From Mycobacterium sp. (GTDB lineage Bacteria; Actinomycetota; Actinomycetes; Mycobacteriales; Mycobacteriaceae): a stretch of DNA of 64,000 nucleotides. Positions 35,321 to 46,842 of the stretch are shown here, one piece after another. How positions within the stretch are numbered: the stretch's first letter is position 1; every line of letters starts with the position of its first letter. The notes below the pieces were generated by a model, which made no database searches, was not told the origin of the DNA, and worked only from the letters and a program-made list of their open reading frames with translations. The stretch covers positions 69,040-133,039 of the forward strand of contig JAGQTU010000001.1 of assembly GCA_020438865.1 (NCBI GenBank), read 5' to 3'. The translations under genes and the position numbers were made by a program.

Positions 35321-36633
35321 CACCGCTGACCCCCGTCCTGAGCAGGTTCTGGGACGAGCCCGAACCGTGGACGCTGCAGACCTACCAGCGCCACGAGGGC
35401 TACCAGGCGTTGCGCACCGCGCTGGGGATGAAGCCCGACGACGTGATCGCGACGGTCAAGGAGTCCGGGCTGCGCGGCCGCGGGGGCGCCGGCTTCCCGA
35501 CCGGGACCAAGTGGTCGTTCATTCCGCAGGACGCCACCGGCGCGGGGGCCAAGCCGAAGTACCTCGTCATCAATGCCGACGAGTCCGAACCCGGCACCTG
35601 CAAGGACATTCCGCTGCTGTTCACCACCCCGCACTTTCTGGTCGAGGGCGCGATCATCGCGGCGTATGCGATCCGGACCCGGCACGCCTTCGTCTACGTC
35701 CGCGGCGAGGTGGTGCCGGTGCTGCGCCGGCTGCAGAACGCCGTCGCCGAGGCCTACGAGGCCGGCTACCTGGGCACGAACATCCTCGGGTCGGGCTACG
35801 ACCTCGACCTGATCGTGCATGCCGGGGCCGGCGCCTACATCTGCGGTGAGGAGACCGCGCTGCTGGACTCGCTCGAGGGCCGGCGCGGCCAGCCCCGGCT
35901 GCGCCCGCCGTTCCCCGCGGTGGCCGGCCTGTACGCCTGCCCGACCGTGGTCAACAACGTGGAATCCATCGCCAGCGTGCCGCCGATCCTGCGCAACGGG
36001 GTGGACTGGTTCAAGTCGATGGGCTCGGAGAAGTCGCCCGGCTTCACGCTGTACTCGCTGTCCGGGCACGTCACCCGGCCCGGGCAGTACGAGGCGCCGC
36101 TGGGCATCACGCTGCGCGAACTGCTCGAGTACGCCGGCGGCGTGCGCGCCGGGCACGAACTGAAGTTCTGGACCCCTGGCGGCTCGTCGACCCCGCTGCT
36201 GACCGCCGAACACCTCGACGTGCCACTGGATTACGAGGGCATGGCCTCGGTGGGCTCGATGCTGGGCACCAAGGCGCTGCAGATCTTCGACGAGACCACC
36301 TGCGTGGTCCGTGCGGTGCGGCGGTGGACACAGTTCTACGCCCACGAGTCCTGCGGCAAGTGCACGCCCTGCCGCGAGGGCACGTACTGGCTGACCCAGA
36401 TCTACGAACGGCTGGAGACCGGCCGCGGCACCGAGGAGGACATCGACAAGCTGCTCGACATCTCCGACACCATCTTCGGAAAATCCTTCTGCGCGTTGGG
36501 CGACGGCGCGGCCTCCCCCATCATGTCCTCCATCAAGTACTTCCGCGACGAGTACGAGGCGCATCTGGGGGTCAGCTGCCCGTTCGATCCGTATGCCTCG
36601 ATGCTGGCCGCACCGGAAGGAGTGGGAGCGTAG
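35317..36633 (+). CDS. nuoF: NADH-quinone oxidoreductase subunit F
   Basis: 438 residues, NADH-oxidising flavoprotein. The FMN/NADH motif is GRGGAGFPTGTKWSF (about 58-72), and GAGAYICGEETALLDSLEG is near 170. The [4Fe-4S] N3 ligands are in HESCGKCTPCREGTYW, with the fourth Cys in KSFCALGDGA. The ATG overlaps the nuoE stop; its TAG directly abuts the nuoG ATG. Confidence 0.97.
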   Translation: MTPLTPVLSRFWDEPEPWTLQTYQRHEGYQALRTALGMKPDDVIATVKESGLRGRGGAGFPTGTKWSFIPQDATGAGAKPKYLVINADESEPGTCKDIPLLFTTPHFLVEGAIIAAYAIRTRHAFVYVRGEVVPVLRRLQNAVAEAYEAGYLGTNILGSGYDLDLIVHAGAGAYICGEETALLDSLEGRRGQPRLRPPFPAVAGLYACPTVVNNVESIASVPPILRNGVDWFKSMGSEKSPGFTLYSLSGHVTRPGQYEAPLGITLRELLEYAGGVRAGHELKFWTPGGSSTPLLTAEHLDVPLDYEGMASVGSMLGTKALQIFDETTCVVRAVRRWTQFYAHESCGKCTPCREGTYWLTQIYERLETGRGTEEDIDKLLDISDTIFGKSFCALGDGAASPIMSSIKYFRDEYEAHLGVSCPFDPYASMLAAPEGVGA

Positions 36634-39012
36634 ATGACGCAGACCTCTGACGCGTCGGCCCGGGAAGCGCCGCCGGTGGAGATGGTGAACCTCGTCATCG
36701 ACGACGTCGAGGTGTCGGTTCCCAAGGGCACGTTAGTGATTCGGGCGGCCGAGCTGCTCGGCGTGCAGATCCCCCGGTTCTGCGACCATCCGCTGCTCGA
36801 CCCGGTCGGCGCATGCCGGCAGTGCCTGGTCGAGGTGGAGGGCCAGCGCAAGCCGATGGCCAGCTGCACCACCACCGTCACCGACGGCATGGTGGTGCGC
36901 ACCCAGTACACCTCGGCGGCCGCCGACAAGGCCCAGCACGGCGTGATGGAGCTGCTGCTGATCAACCACCCGCTGGACTGCCCGGTCTGCGACAAGGGCG
37001 GGGAATGCCCGCTGCAGAACCAGGCGATGTCCAACGGCCGGGTGGAGACCCGCTTCGAAGACATCAAGCGCACCTTCCCCAAACCGATCAACCTGTCCAG
37101 CCAGGTGCTGCTCGACCGCGAACGGTGCGTGCTGTGCGCCCGGTGCACCCGGTTCTCCGAGCAGATCGCCGGTGACCCGTTCATCTCGCTGCTGGAACGC
37201 GGCGCGCTGCAGCAGGTCGGCATCGCCCCGGGTGAGGCGTTCGACTCCTACTTCAGCGGCAACACCGTGCAGATCTGCCCGGTCGGCGCCCTGACCGGAA
37301 CCGCCTACCGGTTCCGGGCCCGGCCCTTCGACCTGGTGTCCAGCCCGAGCGTGTGCGAGCACTGCGGGTCCGGCTGCGCCCAGCGCACCGACCACCGCCG
37401 CGGCGTCGTGCTGCGCCGGCTGGCCGGCGACGACCCGGAGGTCAACGAGGAATGGAACTGCGACAAGGGCCGCTGGGCGTTCACCTACGCCCGGGTCGGT
37501 GACCGGATCACCACTCCCCTGGTGCGTGACGACGACGGCGGCCTGCGCCCGGCCTCGTGGTCGGAGGCCGTCACGGTGGCCGCCGCCGGCCTCACCGCGG
37601 GACGCACCGGCGTCCTGGTCGGCGGGCGGGTCACCGCCGAGGACGCCTACGCCTACTCGAAGTTCACCCGAATAGTGCTGGGCAGCAACGACATCGACTT
37701 CCGCTCCCGGCCGAACTCGGCTGAGGAGGCGCAGTTCCTGGCCGCCCGGGTCGCCACCCGCCACGACGTGACCTACACCGACTTGGAGGCCGCGCCGGTG
37801 GTGGTGCTGGCCGGATTCGAACCGGAGGACGAGTCGCCGATCGTGTTCCTGCGGCTGCGCAAGGCGGTTCGCAAGCACGGGCTGCGGGTGGTGTCGATCG
37901 CACCGTTCGCCTCCCGCGGGTCGGCCAAGCTGGCGGCCCGGGTGATATCGACCGCGCCGGGCGCCGAGGCCGCCGCGCTGGACGGGGTGGGTGAGCTCCC
38001 GCCCGGGGCGGTGATCCTGGTCGGTGAGCGGCTGGCCACCAGCCCGGGCGCGCTGTCGGCGGCCGCGCGGCTGGCCGAGCGGACCGGGGCCGGGCTGGCC
38101 TGGGTGCCCCGCCGGGCCGGCGATCGCGGCGCCGTGGACACCGGCTGCCTGCCCAATCTGCTGCCCGGGGGCCGCCCGGCCGCCGACGCCGCCGCACGCC
38201 GGGAACTGGCGGCGGCGTGGCATGTCGACGAGCTGCCCGCCGAGCCGGGCCGCGACATCACCGCCATCCTGGCGGCCGCCGCCGACGGTGATCTCGACGC
38301 CCTGCTGATCGGCGGCGTCGACCCCGCCGACCTGCCCGACCCGCACACCGCGCTGGCGGCCATCGAGGCGGCCGGCTTCGTGGTCAGCATCGAACTGCGC
38401 GAGTCCTCCGTCACCGCACTGGCCGATGTGGTCTTCCCGATCGCCCCCGTCGTGGAGAAGGCCGGTTCGTTCGTCAACTGGGAGGGCCGACTTCGGCCGT
38501 TCGAGCCGTCGCTGACCTCCAACGCATTCTCCGATCTGCGGGTGTTGCAGACACTGGCCGACGACCTCGGGATGGATCTCGGGTTCCGCACCGCCGAGGC
38601 GGCCCGCGCCGAGATCGCCGGCCTGGGCCCTTGGAGTGGGACGCCCGCCGCGGCGCCCGATGTCCCGCCACAACCGGCCCCGTCGCTCGGCAAGGACGAG
38701 GTGGTGCTGGCCGGCTGGCGAATGTTGTTGGACAACGGCCGGTTACAGGACGGCGAGCCGTATCTGGCGGGCACCGCGCGGCCCTCGGTGGTGCGGCTGT
38801 CGGCCCGGACCGCCGCCGGAATCGGCGCGGCCGCGGGCGACCTGGTCGCGGTGTCGAGTGGGCGCGGCGCGGTCACCCTGCCGCTGGTGATTACCGAGAT
38901 GCCCGACGGGGTGGCGTGGCTGCCGCTGAACTCGCCGGGCAGCGCGGTGCATGAGCAGTTGGCCGTCAGCACGGGCGCGGTGGTCCAGATCGAGCGGGAG
39001 GGCACGCCGTGA
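36634..39012 (+). CDS. nuoG: NADH-quinone oxidoreductase subunit G
   Basis: 792 residues, largest peripheral-arm subunit. N-terminal [2Fe-2S] ligands are in [20 protein letters not shown] (part). The His/Cys [4Fe-4S] site contains [17 protein letters not shown], the next cluster contains [14 protein letters not shown] and CPVGALTG, and a fourth site is [12 protein letters not shown] with NCDKGRW. The C-terminal part is a degenerate molybdopterin-oxidoreductase fold. The last 4 bp overlap nuoH. Confidence 0.96.
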   Translation: MTQTSDASAREAPPVEMVNLVIDDVEVSVPKGTLVIRAAELLGVQIPRFCDHPLLDPVGACRQCLVEVEGQRKPMASCTTTVTDGMVVRTQYTSAAADKAQHGVMELLLINHPLDCPVCDKGGECPLQNQAMSNGRVETRFEDIKRTFPKPINLSSQVLLDRERCVLCARCTRFSEQIAGDPFISLLERGALQQVGIAPGEAFDSYFSGNTVQICPVGALTGTAYRFRARPFDLVSSPSVCEHCGSGCAQRTDHRRGVVLRRLAGDDPEVNEEWNCDKGRWAFTYARVGDRITTPLVRDDDGGLRPASWSEAVTVAAAGLTAGRTGVLVGGRVTAEDAYAYSKFTRIVLGSNDIDFRSRPNSAEEAQFLAARVATRHDVTYTDLEAAPVVVLAGFEPEDESPIVFLRLRKAVRKHGLRVVSIAPFASRGSAKLAARVISTAPGAEAAALDGVGELPPGAVILVGERLATSPGALSAAARLAERTGAGLAWVPRRAGDRGAVDTGCLPNLLPGGRPAADAAARRELAAAWHVDELPAEPGRDITAILAAAADGDLDALLIGGVDPADLPDPHTALAAIEAAGFVVSIELRESSVTALADVVFPIAPVVEKAGSFVNWEGRLRPFEPSLTSNAFSDLRVLQTLADDLGMDLGFRTAEAARAEIAGLGPWSGTPAAAPDVPPQPAPSLGKDEVVLAGWRMLLDNGRLQDGEPYLAGTARPSVVRLSARTAAGIGAAAGDLVAVSSGRGAVTLPLVITEMPDGVAWLPLNSPGSAVHEQLAVSTGAVVQIEREGTP

Positions 39013-40235
39013 GCTATCCGGACCCGACGGTGTTCGGGCACGACCCCTGGTGGCTGATCCTGGTCAAGGCGGTCGCCATCTTCGTGTTCCTGCTGCTGAC
39101 GGTGCTGGTGGCGATCCTGCTGGAGCGCAAGGTCCTGGGCCGCATGCAGATGCGCTACGGCCCCAACCGGGTCGGGCCGTTCGGGGTGCTGCAGTCGCTG
39201 GCCGACGGGATCAAGCTCGCGCTGAAGGAGGGCCTGGTGCCAGCCGGCGTCGATCGGCCGATCTACCTGATGGCGCCGGTGATCTCGGTGACCACCGCGA
39301 TCCTGGGCTTCGCGGTGATGCCGATGGGCCCGGTGGTCTCGGTGTTCGGTCACCACACCCCGCTGCAGCTGACCGACCTGCCGGTCGGAGTGCTCTACGT
39401 GCTGGCCATCACCTCGATCGGGGTGTACGGAATCGTGTTGGCGGGCTGGGCATCCGGGTCGACATACCCGCTGCTCGGCGGGCTGCGCTCCAGTGCGCAG
39501 GTCGTCTCCTACGAGATCGCGATGGCGCTTTGCTTCGCCGCGGTGTTCCTGTACTCCGGCACCATGGCGACCTCGGGCATCGTCGCCGCCCAGGAGAAGA
39601 CTTGGTACGTGGTGCTGCTGTTGCCGTCGTTCGCGGTGTACGTCACCGCGATGGTGGGTGAGACCAACCGCGCCCCGTTCGACCTTCCCGAGGCCGAGGG
39701 CGAACTGGTCGGCGGTTTCCACACCGAGTACTCGTCGCTGAAGTTCGCCATGTTCTACCTGGCCGAGTACGTCAACATGACCACCGTCTCGGCGTTGGCG
39801 ACCACCCTGTTCCTCGGCGGCTGGCGGGCGCCGTGGCCGCTGAGCCTGTGGGAGGGCGCAAACACGGGGTGGCTGCCGCTGGTGTGGTTCGTCGCCAAGG
39901 TGTGGACGTTCCTGTTCGTGTTCATGTGGCTGCGCGCGACGCTGCCCCGGCTGCGCTACGACCAGTTCATGGCGCTGGGCTGGAAGCTGCTGATCCCGGT
40001 GTCGCTGGTGTGGATCGCGGTCGTCGCCATCCTGCGCTCGGCCGGCCTGACCGGCATCGTCCCCAGCCTGATCGCGGCGGCCGCGCTGCTGCTGGTCCTG
40101 ATCGTGGTGAATGCGTTGCGGCGCAGGGCGGTTCAGCGCAACGCCCCGCCGCCGAGCATCCCGGCCGACGCCGGGGCGTTCCCGATTCCGCCGCTGCCCG
40201 GCGCACGCACAGCCAAGGAGAAAGCGGATGCCTAA
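39009..40235 (+). CDS. nuoH: NADH-quinone oxidoreductase subunit H
   Basis: 408 residues, eight-helix subunit that forms the quinone chamber with NuoB/Nuo[25 protein letters not shown] (part) and [27 protein letters not shown] (part) are the two family signatures. The C-terminal 40 residues are a Pro/Ala-rich cytoplasmic tail after the last helix, typical of actinobacteria. GTG 39009 lies within the nuoG stop overlap; the 3' end overlaps nuoI by 8 bp. Confidence 0.97.
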   Translation: MSYPDPTVFGHDPWWLILVKAVAIFVFLLLTVLVAILLERKVLGRMQMRYGPNRVGPFGVLQSLADGIKLALKEGLVPAGVDRPIYLMAPVISVTTAILGFAVMPMGPVVSVFGHHTPLQLTDLPVGVLYVLAITSIGVYGIVLAGWASGSTYPLLGGLRSSAQVVSYEIAMALCFAAVFLYSGTMATSGIVAAQEKTWYVVLLLPSFAVYVTAMVGETNRAPFDLPEAEGELVGGFHTEYSSLKFAMFYLAEYVNMTTVSALATTLFLGGWRAPWPLSLWEGANTGWLPLVWFVAKVWTFLFVFMWLRATLPRLRYDQFMALGWKLLIPVSLVWIAVVAILRSAGLTGIVPSLIAAAALLLVLIVVNALRRRAVQRNAPPPSIPADAGAFPIPPLPGARTAKEKADA

Positions 40236-40755
40236 GTTCCTGGACGCCGTCAAGGGTTTCGGCGTCACCTTCGGCACCATGTTCAAGCGGCCGATCACCG
40301 AGGAGTATCCGGAGAAGCCGGGTCCGGTCGCGCCGCGCTACCACGGCCGCCACCAGCTCAACCGGTATCCGGACGGCCTGGAGAAGTGCATCGGCTGCGA
40401 ACTGTGCGCCTGGGCGTGCCCGGCCGACGCCATTTACGTCGAGGGCGCGGACAACACCGAGACCGAACGGTATTCGCCCGGCGAACGCTACGGGCGGGTG
40501 TACCAGATCAACTATCTGCGCTGCATCGGCTGCGGGCTGTGCATCGAGGCCTGCCCGACCCGGGCGCTGACGATGACCAACATCTACGAAATGGCCGACG
40601 ACAACCGCGGTGACCTGATCTACGGCAAGGACAAGCTGCTGGCCCCGCTGCAGCCCGGTATGCAGGCCCCGCCGCACGCGATGGCGCCGGGCGCCACCGA
40701 CGACGACTACTACCTGGGGCGTGTGACCGGCGGGCAGGAAGAGGTGACCAGGTGA
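40228..40755 (+). CDS. nuoI: NADH-quinone oxidoreductase subunit I
   Basis: 175 residues, 8Fe ferredoxin-like subunit carrying clusters N6a and N6b. Two CXXCXXCXXXCP motifs are present: [12 protein letters not shown] and [15 protein letters not shown] 40228 gives [20 protein letters not shown], after GGAG in AAGGAGAAAGCGG. The end overlaps nuoJ by 4 bp. Confidence 0.97.
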   Translation: MPKFLDAVKGFGVTFGTMFKRPITEEYPEKPGPVAPRYHGRHQLNRYPDGLEKCIGCELCAWACPADAIYVEGADNTETERYSPGERYGRVYQINYLRCIGCGLCIEACPTRALTMTNIYEMADDNRGDLIYGKDKLLAPLQPGMQAPPHAMAPGATDDDYYLGRVTGGQEEVTR

Positions 40756-41513
40756 CGATCACCATGCTGGCGGCCGACACCCTGGCCCGCACCTCGACAA
40801 CCGAGGCGGTGGCGTTCTGGATCCTCGGCGCGATCGCGGTCGCCGGAGCCATCGGCGTCGTCGCCGCGCCGAAGGCCGTCTACTCGGCGATGTTCCTGGC
40901 CGCCACCATGATCGCGCTGGCGATGATCTACGTCGCCCAGGACGCGCTGTTCCTCGGCGTGGTGCAGGTGGTGGTCTACACCGGCGCGGTGATGATGCTG
41001 TTTCTGTTCGTCCTCATGCTGATCGGCGTGGACTCCTCGGAGTCGCTGGTGGAAACCCTTCGCGGCCAACGGGTTGCGGCCATCCTGGCCGGGCTCGGCT
41101 TCGGCATCCTGCTGATCGCGGGAATCGGCAGCGCGGCCACCACCGGATTCGTTGGGCTGACCCAGGCCAACCAGGACGGCAATGTGCAGGGGCTGGCCAC
41201 GCTGATCTTCACCCGCGACCTGTGGGCCTTCGAGATCACCAGCGCGCTGTTGATCACCGCCGCACTCGGCGCCATGGTGCTGGCCCACCGGGAGCGCTTC
41301 GAACGACGAAAGACCCAGCGGGAATTGGTGATCGAACGGTTCCGCACCGGCCAGCGGGCGACCCCGCTGCCCAACCCCGGCGTGTACGCCCGGCACAACG
41401 CCGTCGACACCTTCGCCCGGCTGCCCGACGGCTCCGAGGAGGACACCTCGGTCTCCACCATCATCCGGCGCCGAGCGGTCAGCACCCCCGACGGCAGGAG
41501 CGGCGAGAAATGA
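40752..41513 (+). CDS. nuoJ: NADH-quinone oxidoreductase subunit J
   Basis: 253 residues, five transmembrane helices in the membrane arm. [45 protein letters not shown] spans helices 2-3 (quoted only as [20 protein letters not shown]), with the conserved pi-bulge region. The C-terminal 80 residues are a charged cytoplasmic tail longer than in E. coli. GTG 40752 overlaps the nuoI stop; the end overlaps nuoK. Confidence 0.95.
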   Translation: MTITMLAADTLARTSTTEAVAFWILGAIAVAGAIGVVAAPKAVYSAMFLAATMIALAMIYVAQDALFLGVVQVVVYTGAVMMLFLFVLMLIGVDSSESLVETLRGQRVAAILAGLGFGILLIAGIGSAATTGFVGLTQANQDGNVQGLATLIFTRDLWAFEITSALLITAALGAMVLAHRERFERRKTQRELVIERFRTGQRATPLPNPGVYARHNAVDTFARLPDGSEEDTSVSTIIRRRAVSTPDGRSGEK

Positions 41514-41809
41514 ACCCGGAGAACTACCTGTACCTGTCGGCGCTGCTGTTCACCATCGGCGCGGCCGGCGTGCTGTTGCGGCGCAACGCCATCGTGATGT
41601 TCATGTGCGTGGAACTCATGCTCAACGCGTGCAACCTGGCGTTCGTCACGTTCTCGCGGATGCACGGCCACCTCGACGGCCAGGTCGTCGCGTTCTTCAC
41701 CATGGTGGTGGCGGCCTGCGAGGTGGTGGTCGGCCTGGCCATCATCATGACCATCTTCCGGACCCGACGCTCGGCCAACGTCGACGACGCCCACCTGTTG
41801 CGGCACTGA
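41510..41809 (+). CDS. nuoK: NADH-quinone oxidoreductase subunit K
   Basis: 99 residues, three helices, homologous to MrpC/MnhC antiporter subunits. Conserved membrane Glu residues lie in [17 protein letters not shown] and in [17 protein letters not shown] 41510 overlaps the nuoJ stop, and its TGA shares a base with the nuoL ATG. Confidence 0.96.
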   Translation: MNPENYLYLSALLFTIGAAGVLLRRNAIVMFMCVELMLNACNLAFVTFSRMHGHLDGQVVAFFTMVVAACEVVVGLAIIMTIFRTRRSANVDDAHLLRH

Positions 41810-43701
41810 TGACGACACTGCTCTGGTTGACCATTGCGCTGCCCCTGGCCGGGGCGGTGGTGCTGCTGCTCGGCGGCAGGGCCACCGACGCCTGGGGGCA
41901 CCTGCTCGGCTGCGCCACCGTGATCGGCGCCTTCGCCTGCGGCGCAGCGCTGTTCACCCATCTGCTCGGCCTGCCGGGCGAGGAGCGCGCGGTGCACGAG
42001 GTGCTGTTCTCCTGGGTGCCGGTCGGGGTGCTGAAGGTCGACTTCGGCCTGCAACTCGACGCGCTGTCGGTGTGTTTCGTGCTGCTGATCACCGGCGTCG
42101 GCGCGCTGATCCACATCTACTCCGTCGGCTACATGTCCCACGACCCGGAGCGGCGGCGGTTCTTCGCCTACCTCAACCTGTTCGTGGCCGCGATGCTGCT
42201 GCTGGTGCTCGCCGACAACTACCTCGGCCTGTACATGGGTTGGGAGGGCGTCGGTTTGGCGTCCTACCTGCTGATCGGGTTCTGGTCGTACAAGCCGAGC
42301 GCGGCCACCGCCGCCAAGAAGGCGTTCGTGGTCAACCGGGTCGGCGACATGGGCCTGGCCATCGCCCTGATGGTGCTGTTCGCCACGGTCGGATCCGTCA
42401 CGTTCAGCACGGTGTTCGGCGCCGTGCCCGCCATGACCCACGGCACGCTGACCGCCGTCGGCCTGCTGCTGCTGCTCGGCGCGTGCGGCAAGAGCGCCCA
42501 GGTGCCGCTGCAGTCCTGGCTCGGCGACGCCATGGAGGGCCCCACCCCGGTCAGCGCGCTGATCCACGCCGCGACGATGGTCACCGCCGGGGTCTACCTG
42601 ATCGTGCGCTCCGGGCCGATCTTCAACGCCGCACCGGCCGCGCAGACCGCCGTCGTCATCGTCGGCGCGGTGACCCTGTTGTTCGGCGCGATCGTCGGCT
42701 GCGCCAAGGACGACATCAAGAAGGCGCTGGCGGCCTCCACGATGTCGCAGATCGGCTACATGGTGCTGGCAGCCGGGCTCGGGCCCGCCGGTTACGCGGT
42801 GGCCATCATGCACCTGCTCACCCACGGCTTCTTCAAGGCCGGGCTGTTCCTGGGCGCCGGTTCGGTGATGCACGCCATGGGCGACGAGACCGACATGCGC
42901 CGCTACGGCGAACTGCGCAAGGTCCTGCCGGTCACTTTCGTCACCTTCGGACTCGGGTACCTCGCGATCATCGGGGTGCCGCCGTTCGCCGGCTTCTTCT
43001 CCAAGGACGCAATCATCGAAACCGCCTTCAACTCAGGCGGATTGCGGGGCTGGCTGCTCGGCGGCGCCGCGCTGCTGGGCGCCGGGATCACCGCGTTCTA
43101 CATGACCCGGGTGATGCTGCTGACCTTCTTCGGCCGCGCCCGCTGGACCGAGAAGGCCACCGAGACCTATCCCCACGAGTCGCCGAGGGTGATGACCGGG
43201 CCGATGGTCGTGCTGGCCGTCGGCTCGGTCGGCGCCGGGGCGCTGCTGGCCCTCGGGCACACGCTGCAGCGCTGGCTGGAGCCCGTCGTCGGCAGCCACG
43301 AGGCCGAGCACGCGGTGCCCGCCTGGATGATGACGGTGACCGCGCTGGGTGTCGTCGCCATCGGTGTCGCCGTCGCCTACCGGCAGTACGCCATGCACAA
43401 CGTCGCCGAGACCCCGCCGCAGGACGTGTCGGTGCTCACCGCGGCGGCCCGCCGGGACCTCTACGGCGACGCCTTCAACGAGGCGACGTTCATGCGCGGC
43501 GGGCAGGGGCTGACCCGGGCGCTGGTGGTGGTCGACGACAAGGGCGTCGACGGGGCGGCCAACGGGCTGGCGCACCTGGTGGGCCGGGTCTCCGACGGCC
43601 TGCGCCAGGTGCAGACCGGGTTCGCCCGCTCATACGCGCTGTCGATGCTCGTCGGCAGCGCCCTGGTGGTCGCCGCCGTGCTGATCAAGGCGTGGGGGTG
43701 A
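41809..43701 (+). CDS. nuoL: NADH-quinone oxidoreductase subunit L
   Basis: 630 residues, antiporter-like proton-pumping subunit with the long lateral helix. [16 protein letters not shown] carries the key Glu. [32 protein letters not shown] (part) is the broken-helix Lys/His region, and [10 protein letters not shown] follows. ATG 41809 in the TGATG junction with nuoK. Confidence 0.97.
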   Translation: MTTLLWLTIALPLAGAVVLLLGGRATDAWGHLLGCATVIGAFACGAALFTHLLGLPGEERAVHEVLFSWVPVGVLKVDFGLQLDALSVCFVLLITGVGALIHIYSVGYMSHDPERRRFFAYLNLFVAAMLLLVLADNYLGLYMGWEGVGLASYLLIGFWSYKPSAATAAKKAFVVNRVGDMGLAIALMVLFATVGSVTFSTVFGAVPAMTHGTLTAVGLLLLLGACGKSAQVPLQSWLGDAMEGPTPVSALIHAATMVTAGVYLIVRSGPIFNAAPAAQTAVVIVGAVTLLFGAIVGCAKDDIKKALAASTMSQIGYMVLAAGLGPAGYAVAIMHLLTHGFFKAGLFLGAGSVMHAMGDETDMRRYGELRKVLPVTFVTFGLGYLAIIGVPPFAGFFSKDAIIETAFNSGGLRGWLLGGAALLGAGITAFYMTRVMLLTFFGRARWTEKATETYPHESPRVMTGPMVVLAVGSVGAGALLALGHTLQRWLEPVVGSHEAEHAVPAWMMTVTALGVVAIGVAVAYRQYAMHNVAETPPQDVSVLTAAARRDLYGDAFNEATFMRGGQGLTRALVVVDDKGVDGAANGLAHLVGRVSDGLRQVQTGFARSYALSMLVGSALVVAAVLIKAWG

Positions 43702-43708
43702 GCCCGGA

Positions 43709-45286
43709 ATGAGCGCCGTGAGCAACTTCCCGTGGCTGACACTGCTGTGGGCCATCCCCGTGGTGGGCGCCGCCGTCATCATCGTGTTGCCCGCGTCGTC
43801 GCGCCAGTTCGCCAAGTACGCGGGGCTTGTCGTCGCCCTCGCGGTGCTCGTGCTGTCGCTGGCGCTGGCGGGGCGGTTCGACCCGAAGGGTGCGCAGTTC
43901 CAGTTCGTCGAGAGCCGCCCGTGGATCCCGTCGTTCGGCACCGGCTACATCCTCGGCCTGGACGGCATCGCGCTGGCGCTGGTGGTGCTCACCGCCGTGC
44001 TGGTGCCGCTACTGCTGATCGCCGGCTGGAACGACGCCGACGACCGGCCCGGGCTGGCGGGGCGCGGCCCGCACAGCTACATCGCGCTGACCCTGGCGGT
44101 CGAGGGCATGGTGCTGATGTCCCTTGCCGCGCTGGACATCCTGCTGTTCTACGTGTTCTTCGAAGCCATGCTGATCCCGATGTACTTCCTGATCGGCGGG
44201 TTCGGCGGCTCGAATCGCTCGAAGGCGGCGGTGAAGTTCCTGCTGTACAACCTGTTCGGCGGGCTGGTGATGCTGGCCGCCGTCATCGGGCTGTACGTGG
44301 TCACGTCAACCAGCAAGGTCTTCGAAGCCGGCACCTTCGACTTCCGGGCCATCGCCGACGCGGTCGCGACCGGGAAGTTCACCCTGCAGCCCGGCATCGC
44401 CAACGCGCTGTTCCTCGGTTTCATGTTCGCGTTCGCGGTCAAGGCCCCGCTGTGGCCGTTCCACCGCTGGCTGCCCGGCGCCGCCGTCGAGGCCACGCCC
44501 GCCTCGGCGGTGCTCATGATGGCGGTGATGGACAAGGTCGGCACGTTCGGCATGCTGCGCTACTGCCTGCCGCTGTTCCCGGACGCCGCAACGTATTTCC
44601 GGCCCCTCATCATCACGCTGGCCGTGATCGGCATCGTCTACGGCGCGATCCTGGCCATCGGGCAGACCGATGTCATGCGGCTGATCGCCTACACCTCGAT
44701 CAGCCACTTCGGCTTCATCATCCTGGGCATCTTCGTGATGACCAGCCAGGGCCAGTCCGGCTCGACGCTTTACATGGTCAATCACGGCATCTCCACCGCG
44801 GCGCTGTTCCTGATCGCCGGGTTCCTGGTGAGCCGGCGCGGCACCCGCGCCATCGCCGCCTACGGCGGAGTGCAGAAGGTCGCGCCCATCCTCGCCGGGA
44901 CCTTCCTGGTGTCCGGCCTGGCCACCCTGTCGCTGCCGGGACTGGCACCGTTCATCAGTGAATTCCTGGTTCTCATCGGCACTTTCACCCGCTACCCCGG
45001 ATTCGCGGTGTGCGCCACCGTCGCCCTGGTGCTCTCGGCGCTCTACGTGCTGTGGATGTACCAGCGGATGATGACCGGTCCGGTCAAGGAGGGCAACGAG
45101 GGGGTGCATGACCTGGTGCCGCGCGAACTGCTCGTGGTGGCACCGCTGATCGCGTTGCTGATCGGGCTTGGTATCTACCCGAAGATCGCTCTGGACGTCA
45201 TCAACCCCGCCGTCACCGCGACCCTGACCTCGATCCACCAACCCGACCCCGCACCCGCCGTCGCCGAGGTGGTGATCCGCCGATGA
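43709..45286 (+). CDS. nuoM: NADH-quinone oxidoreductase subunit M
   Basis: 525 residues, antiporter-like subunit. FYVFFEAMLIPMYFLIGGFGG has the conserved Glu in helix 5, and AVKAPLWPFHRWLPGAAVEATPASAVLMMAVMDKVG (part) is the signature. ATG 43709 lies 7 nt after the nuoL stop; the 3' end overlaps nuoN by 4 bp. Confidence 0.97.
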   Translation: MSAVSNFPWLTLLWAIPVVGAAVIIVLPASSRQFAKYAGLVVALAVLVLSLALAGRFDPKGAQFQFVESRPWIPSFGTGYILGLDGIALALVVLTAVLVPLLLIAGWNDADDRPGLAGRGPHSYIALTLAVEGMVLMSLAALDILLFYVFFEAMLIPMYFLIGGFGGSNRSKAAVKFLLYNLFGGLVMLAAVIGLYVVTSTSKVFEAGTFDFRAIADAVATGKFTLQPGIANALFLGFMFAFAVKAPLWPFHRWLPGAAVEATPASAVLMMAVMDKVGTFGMLRYCLPLFPDAATYFRPLIITLAVIGIVYGAILAIGQTDVMRLIAYTSISHFGFIILGIFVMTSQGQSGSTLYMVNHGISTAALFLIAGFLVSRRGTRAIAAYGGVQKVAPILAGTFLVSGLATLSLPGLAPFISEFLVLIGTFTRYPGFAVCATVALVLSALYVLWMYQRMMTGPVKEGNEGVHDLVPRELLVVAPLIALLIGLGIYPKIALDVINPAVTATLTSIHQPDPAPAVAEVVIRR

Positions 45287-46842
45287 CCGCGCCCAGCGTC
45301 GCCTACGGCCAGTTGGCGCCGATGCTCATCGTCTTCGGCGTCGCCGTCGTCGGCGTGCTCGTCGAGGCGTTCCTGCCCCGCAAGCTCCGCTACCGCGCGC
45401 AGCTCTCGCTCAGCCTGGCCGGGCTGTTCGTCGCCCTGATCTGGGTGCTGCGGGTCACCCTGCAGCTTCGCGGCGGCATCGGCAACTCGGTGGTGGCCGG
45501 TGCGGTTGACATCGACCGGCCGACGCTGTTCCTGTGGGCCACCATCCTGCTGATCGGCGTGCTCAGCGTGCTGCTGATCGCCGAGCGGCGCGCCGAATCC
45601 CCCGAGGGCGCGGTGGCCTTGGACGCCTTCACACCGGACGCCTCGACCGTGCCGGGCAGCGTGGCCGAGAAGGTGGCCACCAAGGCAGCGTTGATCCAGA
45701 CCGAGGTGTTCCCGCTGACCATGTTCGCCATCGGCGGCATGATGCTGTTCCCGGCGGCCGGGGATTTCCTGACGATGTTTGTCGCGCTGGAAGTCCTGTC
45801 CCTGCCGCTGTACCTGATGTGCGGGCTGGCCCGGCGGCGTCGCCTGCTGTCCCAGGAAGCCGCGCTGAAATACTTTCTGCTGGGCGCGTTCTCGTCGGCG
45901 TTCTTCCTTTTCGGCGTCGCCATGCTGTACGGCTTCGCCGGCACGATGAGCCTGACCGGGATCGCCGAGGCGATCGCCGCTCGGCCCGACGACACCACCC
46001 TGGCGCTCATCGGCACCGGACTGGTCGCCGTCGGCCTGCTGTTCAAGGTCGGTGCGGTGCCGTTCCACTCCTGGGTGCCCGACGTCTACCAGGGGGCGCC
46101 GACCCCGATCACCGGGTTCATGGCCGCCGCCACCAAGGTGGCGGCGTTCGGGGCGATGCTGCGGGTGTTCTACGTCGCGGTGCCCGCGCTGAGCCACGGC
46201 TGGCGGCCGGTGCTGTGGGTGGTGGCGATCCTGACGATGGTGGTCGGCACGGTGACCGCGGTGACGCAGACCGACGTCAAGCGGATGCTGGCGTACTCGG
46301 CAGTGGCCCATGCCGGCTTCATCCTGACTGGGGTGATCGCGGGTAACGCTGCCGGGTTGTCGGCCACGCTGTTCTACCTGTTCGCCTACGCGTTCTCCAC
46401 GCTTGGCGCCTTCGCCGTGGTGAGCGTGGTGCGCGACGCCAACGGCGCCGAGGAGACCTCGATGGCCCGCTGGGCCGGACTCGGCAGGCGCTATCCGCTG
46501 GTGGGCGTGGTGTTCTCACTGTTCCTGCTGGCGTTCGCCGGCATTCCGCTCACCAGTGGCTTCGTCAGCAAGTTCGCGGTGTTCAAGGCCGCCGGCCAGG
46601 GCGGGGCCATCCCCCTGGTGATCGTCGGTGTGCTGGCCTCGGCGATCGCGGCGTACTTCTACGTGCGGGTGATCGTGCTGATGTTCTTCACCGATCCGCC
46701 CGAGGACGCCCCCGAGGTCATCACCCCGAGTTCGCTCAGCGTCGCCACGATCACGCTGACCGCCGCGATCACCTTCGCGCTCGGGGCGCTGCCGCAGCCG
46801 CTGTTGGACCTGGCCAACAACGCGGCCAGGTTCCTGCCCTGA
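45283..46842 (+). CDS. nuoN: NADH-quinone oxidoreductase subunit N
   Basis: 519 residues, third antiporter-like pump subunit. MFVALEVLSLPLYLMCGLARRR, LLFKVGAVPFHSWVPDVYQGAPTPITGFMAAATKVAAF (part) and KRMLAYSAVAHAGFILTGV are family text. ATG 45283 overlaps the nuoM stop. Its own TGA shares bases with the ATG of an enoyl-CoA hydratase gene, so the operon continues past complex I. Confidence 0.97.
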   Translation: MTAPSVAYGQLAPMLIVFGVAVVGVLVEAFLPRKLRYRAQLSLSLAGLFVALIWVLRVTLQLRGGIGNSVVAGAVDIDRPTLFLWATILLIGVLSVLLIAERRAESPEGAVALDAFTPDASTVPGSVAEKVATKAALIQTEVFPLTMFAIGGMMLFPAAGDFLTMFVALEVLSLPLYLMCGLARRRRLLSQEAALKYFLLGAFSSAFFLFGVAMLYGFAGTMSLTGIAEAIAARPDDTTLALIGTGLVAVGLLFKVGAVPFHSWVPDVYQGAPTPITGFMAAATKVAAFGAMLRVFYVAVPALSHGWRPVLWVVAILTMVVGTVTAVTQTDVKRMLAYSAVAHAGFILTGVIAGNAAGLSATLFYLFAYAFSTLGAFAVVSVVRDANGAEETSMARWAGLGRRYPLVGVVFSLFLLAFAGIPLTSGFVSKFAVFKAAGQGGAIPLVIVGVLASAIAAYFYVRVIVLMFFTDPPEDAPEVITPSSLSVATITLTAAITFALGALPQPLLDLANNAARFLP